Source: Conexivisphaerales archaeon
GTDB lineage: Archaea > Thermoproteota > Nitrososphaeria > Conexivisphaerales > UBA164
DNA: 42,798 nucleotides
Reading direction: 5' to 3'
Assembly: GCA_030756715.1 (NCBI GenBank)
Contig: JAVBJD010000006.1
Span: 1-42,798 of the forward strand
The position numbers and the translations under genes are program-made. The notes below the pieces were generated by a model, which saw only the letters and a program-made list of their open reading frames with translations, made no database searches and was not told where the DNA came from. Positions 41,360 to 42,798 of this stretch are shown piece after piece. Every line of letters begins with the position of its first letter. Within the stretch, counting starts at the first letter, position 1.

Positions 41360-41821
41360 ATGCAAAAATCTTTAAAAATAGACGATAAAGATATTAAAAT
41401 TTTAACTGAACTTACTCGAGATGCAAGTCAGAGCATTCCTAAGCTCAGCAAAAAGCTAAATCTTGATCCAAGCGTTGTTTATTCGAGGATAAGAAGGTTA
41501 CAAAAGCTTGGTTATATTCAAGGCTTTACAACAGTAGTAAATGATGAGCTTCTAGGATGGAAGGTTTTAGCTATAATAGGCATAAATGCAGAATCGAAAA
41601 AGAGAGATTTGGTTTATGAAACACTTTATAAAATGCCAGAAGTTAGAACCGTAATAGAGGTTACGGGAAGATACGATTTTCTGGTTTTCCTTAAAGCAAA
41701 ATCTATAGAAGACCTTCACTCGCTCATCACAGATAAAGTAGGGGCTATCGATGGCGTAACATATACCGAAACATTCATATCTTTAAGGTCAAAGGCTAAA
41801 ACCTTTGAGCTTCTTATTTAG
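41360..41821 (+). CDS. Lrp/AsnC family transcriptional regulator
   Basis: The 153 residues have the standard layout: an N-terminal helix-turn-helix (DDKDIKILTELTRDASQS, PKLSKKLNLDPSVVYSRIRRL, quoted in parts) and a C-terminal RAM ligand and oligomer domain (VLAIIGINAESKK, RTVIEVTGRYDFLVFLKAK). These proteins form octamers that sense amino acids or similar ligands. The palindrome at the start suggests self-control. The ThiI-like gene follows 5 bases later and is probably in the same transcript. A 'feast/famine' effector is not predictable. Confidence 0.93.
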   Translation: MQKSLKIDDKDIKILTELTRDASQSIPKLSKKLNLDPSVVYSRIRRLQKLGYIQGFTTVVNDELLGWKVLAIIGINAESKKRDLVYETLYKMPEVRTVIEVTGRYDFLVFLKAKSIEDLHSLITDKVGAIDGVTYTETFISLRSKAKTFELLI

Positions 41822-41826
41822 GTTTG

Positions 41827-42747
41827 ATGAAAGGCTATATTATTTTAAAAACTAAAAGCAAAGAAGAGGCATACTGTATAAAAAAACTAATTAAAGAAAA
41901 AAGCACAGCGTTTAATAATTACCTGGTAATTAAGCCTAGGGATTTAGATTCATTCGAAAATTATCAAAGACTATGCGGTGTTGATAAAGCATATTATGCG
42001 TTCAGGTTTAATTCAACAAATGATGTTGCAGCTTACATAGAAAAAACCGCGAAGACTAAGCCCATCAACTTTGTTTATGAAGAAGGTTCTCAAGAAGATC
42101 TTTACAAACTTATAGAAGATTATTTGCACATATCTGAAAATGGGAGGGTCAGCGAAATTGAACCCAAGGAAATATTTAAACTTCTCGAGATAAATGGTTT
42201 ACACTATTTGGTTCAGTATGAAACGTATGGGCCTGGTGGGTTTTGTAACGAAAAAGGAGAACGTTCGGTGTTTATAGATGGGAGTTACGAAAGTTATTGT
42301 TTAGCTTATAAGTTTCTTTATAATGGTCAGAATTTACTTGCAATAATACCTTTTAATAAATCCGAAAGTGAGTTGAGAAATATTCTGATAAATTTAATTA
42401 TGCTATCTAGGAGTTGCCAAAACAGAAAAGTAAATTTATACATATGCCGTTTAGATTCACCTGCTACTTATGATAACAAAATCGGAGTAAAAATTTCGAG
42501 TCCAATTTTTATGCCTGGAGGCAGCATATATAATGAAAAAATCATAAGTATACCTATAGAGCTGCTAAATGATATTAAAATTCCTGCAGAAATAAAACAA
42601 ATTAAATCAGAAACAATTTTCCACGATCCTTTAAAATGCAACCTTAAAGCTGGAGTATATATTATTGATGCACAAAATAAACCGGTTAATTCTATAATTG
42701 ATAATGTATTAGAAAAGTTAAAGGTCAATAAAAATTCAAAATTTTGA
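41827..42747 (+). CDS. ThiI-like protein (NFLD-THUMP) with a degenerate PP-loop domain
   Basis: By eye, the 306 residues align with ThiI, the tRNA 4-thiouridine synthetase. An N-terminal ferredoxin-like part is followed by a THUMP-like stretch (residues ~60-135). The joint segment YETYGPGGFCNEKGERSV matches ThiI's ...EGIGGFPIGTQEDVL, so the register is clear. The PP-loop that binds ATP, SGGxDS in active enzymes, reads DGSYES here, and most of the following catalytic region is missing or short. The final part has one conserved-looking Cys (DPLKC). I choose ATG 41827; a TTG at 41824 adds one residue. Downstream of lrp. It is probably not an active thiouridylase and may bind tRNA. Confidence 0.6.
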   Translation: MKGYIILKTKSKEEAYCIKKLIKEKSTAFNNYLVIKPRDLDSFENYQRLCGVDKAYYAFRFNSTNDVAAYIEKTAKTKPINFVYEEGSQEDLYKLIEDYLHISENGRVSEIEPKEIFKLLEINGLHYLVQYETYGPGGFCNEKGERSVFIDGSYESYCLAYKFLYNGQNLLAIIPFNKSESELRNILINLIMLSRSCQNRKVNLYICRLDSPATYDNKIGVKISSPIFMPGGSIYNEKIISIPIELLNDIKIPAEIKQIKSETIFHDPLKCNLKAGVYIIDAQNKPVNSIIDNVLEKLKVNKNSKF

Positions 42748-42757
42748 ATAAGAAAAG

Positions 42758-42765
42758 TTTATATA
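42758..42765 (+). promoter_or_regulatory. TATA box for a gene starting at the right edge
   Basis: TTTATATA follows an A-rich run (AGAAAAG). An ATG at 42791, 26-33 bases downstream, would be a leaderless start, as seen for several genes in the window. Only the first codons lie inside, so the product is unknown. Confidence 0.45.
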
Positions 42766-42798
42766 GTATTTATGGTTGAATAAAATACGAATGAACAA

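Noticed and set aside
1-42798. CRISPR array, defence island or prophage
   Set aside because: No regularly spaced repeats, no cas, restriction-modification or phage structural genes were seen. The window is mostly housekeeping genes.

Overview
The window is an AT-rich, tightly packed archaeal chromosome segment. Archaeal markers include TFB, a thermosome subunit, aIF5A with its hypusination loop, NurA-HerA, Gar1, archaeal Trm1, KEOPS Pcc1, the CobY-type guanylyltransferase and leaderless genes with TATA boxes. Ribosomal protein S25e argues for the TACK/Thermoproteota side rather than Euryarchaeota. Two Hsp20 proteins and the thermosome fit a hot or stressful habitat. I cannot name the order or genus.

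Layout. 1-8.4 kb: a possible decayed IS605-type end, a Cys-rich small protein, an orphan type IV pilus/secretion ATPase, a GTPBP1-like GTPase, a gamma-carbonic-anhydrase-like protein without zinc ligands, an unknown protein, LysA-like decarboxylase, S25e and a CPA2 antiporter. 8.4-19.8 kb: a Pus10 relative that seems to have lost its catalytic Asp, a SPOUT methyltransferase, ProA, GlmS, two small DNA-binding-type proteins, nurA-herA, an M24 dipeptidase, and the pcc1-serS pair. 19.8-21.1 kb is the only loose stretch: it holds a frameshifted DDE transposase and little else. 21.1-27.3 kb: an ArsB/NhaD-like permease, a gar1-dim1-mtq2 gene chain, hsp20, and the overlapping chain cobS-cobY-cbiB-cobD for the cobalamin nucleotide loop. 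27.3-28.6 kb, minus strand: a candidate structured RNA, tRNA-Ala(UGC), archease and a small helical protein lie head to tail; aIF5A is upstream. 28.7-35.7 kb: trm1, RNase Z, an unknown gene, DUF354 and BtpA families, a cysteine synthase family enzyme, Hsp20 and a PAC2 protein. 35.8-42.8 kb: EcfT, thermosome, V/A-ATPase subunit C with a short coiled-coil partner, a CYTH protein, TFB, an Lrp regulator with a perfect palindrome at its start, and a ThiI-like protein whose PP-loop is degenerate.

Functional theme. Much of the window serves RNA maturation and translation: Pus10-like, SPOUT, SerRS, Pcc1, Gar1, Dim1, Mtq2, archease, aIF5A, Trm1, RNase Z, ThiI-like. The most interesting point is that two THUMP-type tRNA-modification relatives (8457-9575 and 41827-42747) keep the RNA-binding side but appear to have lost catalysis. 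All family calls come from reading the protein sequences; no database search was run.
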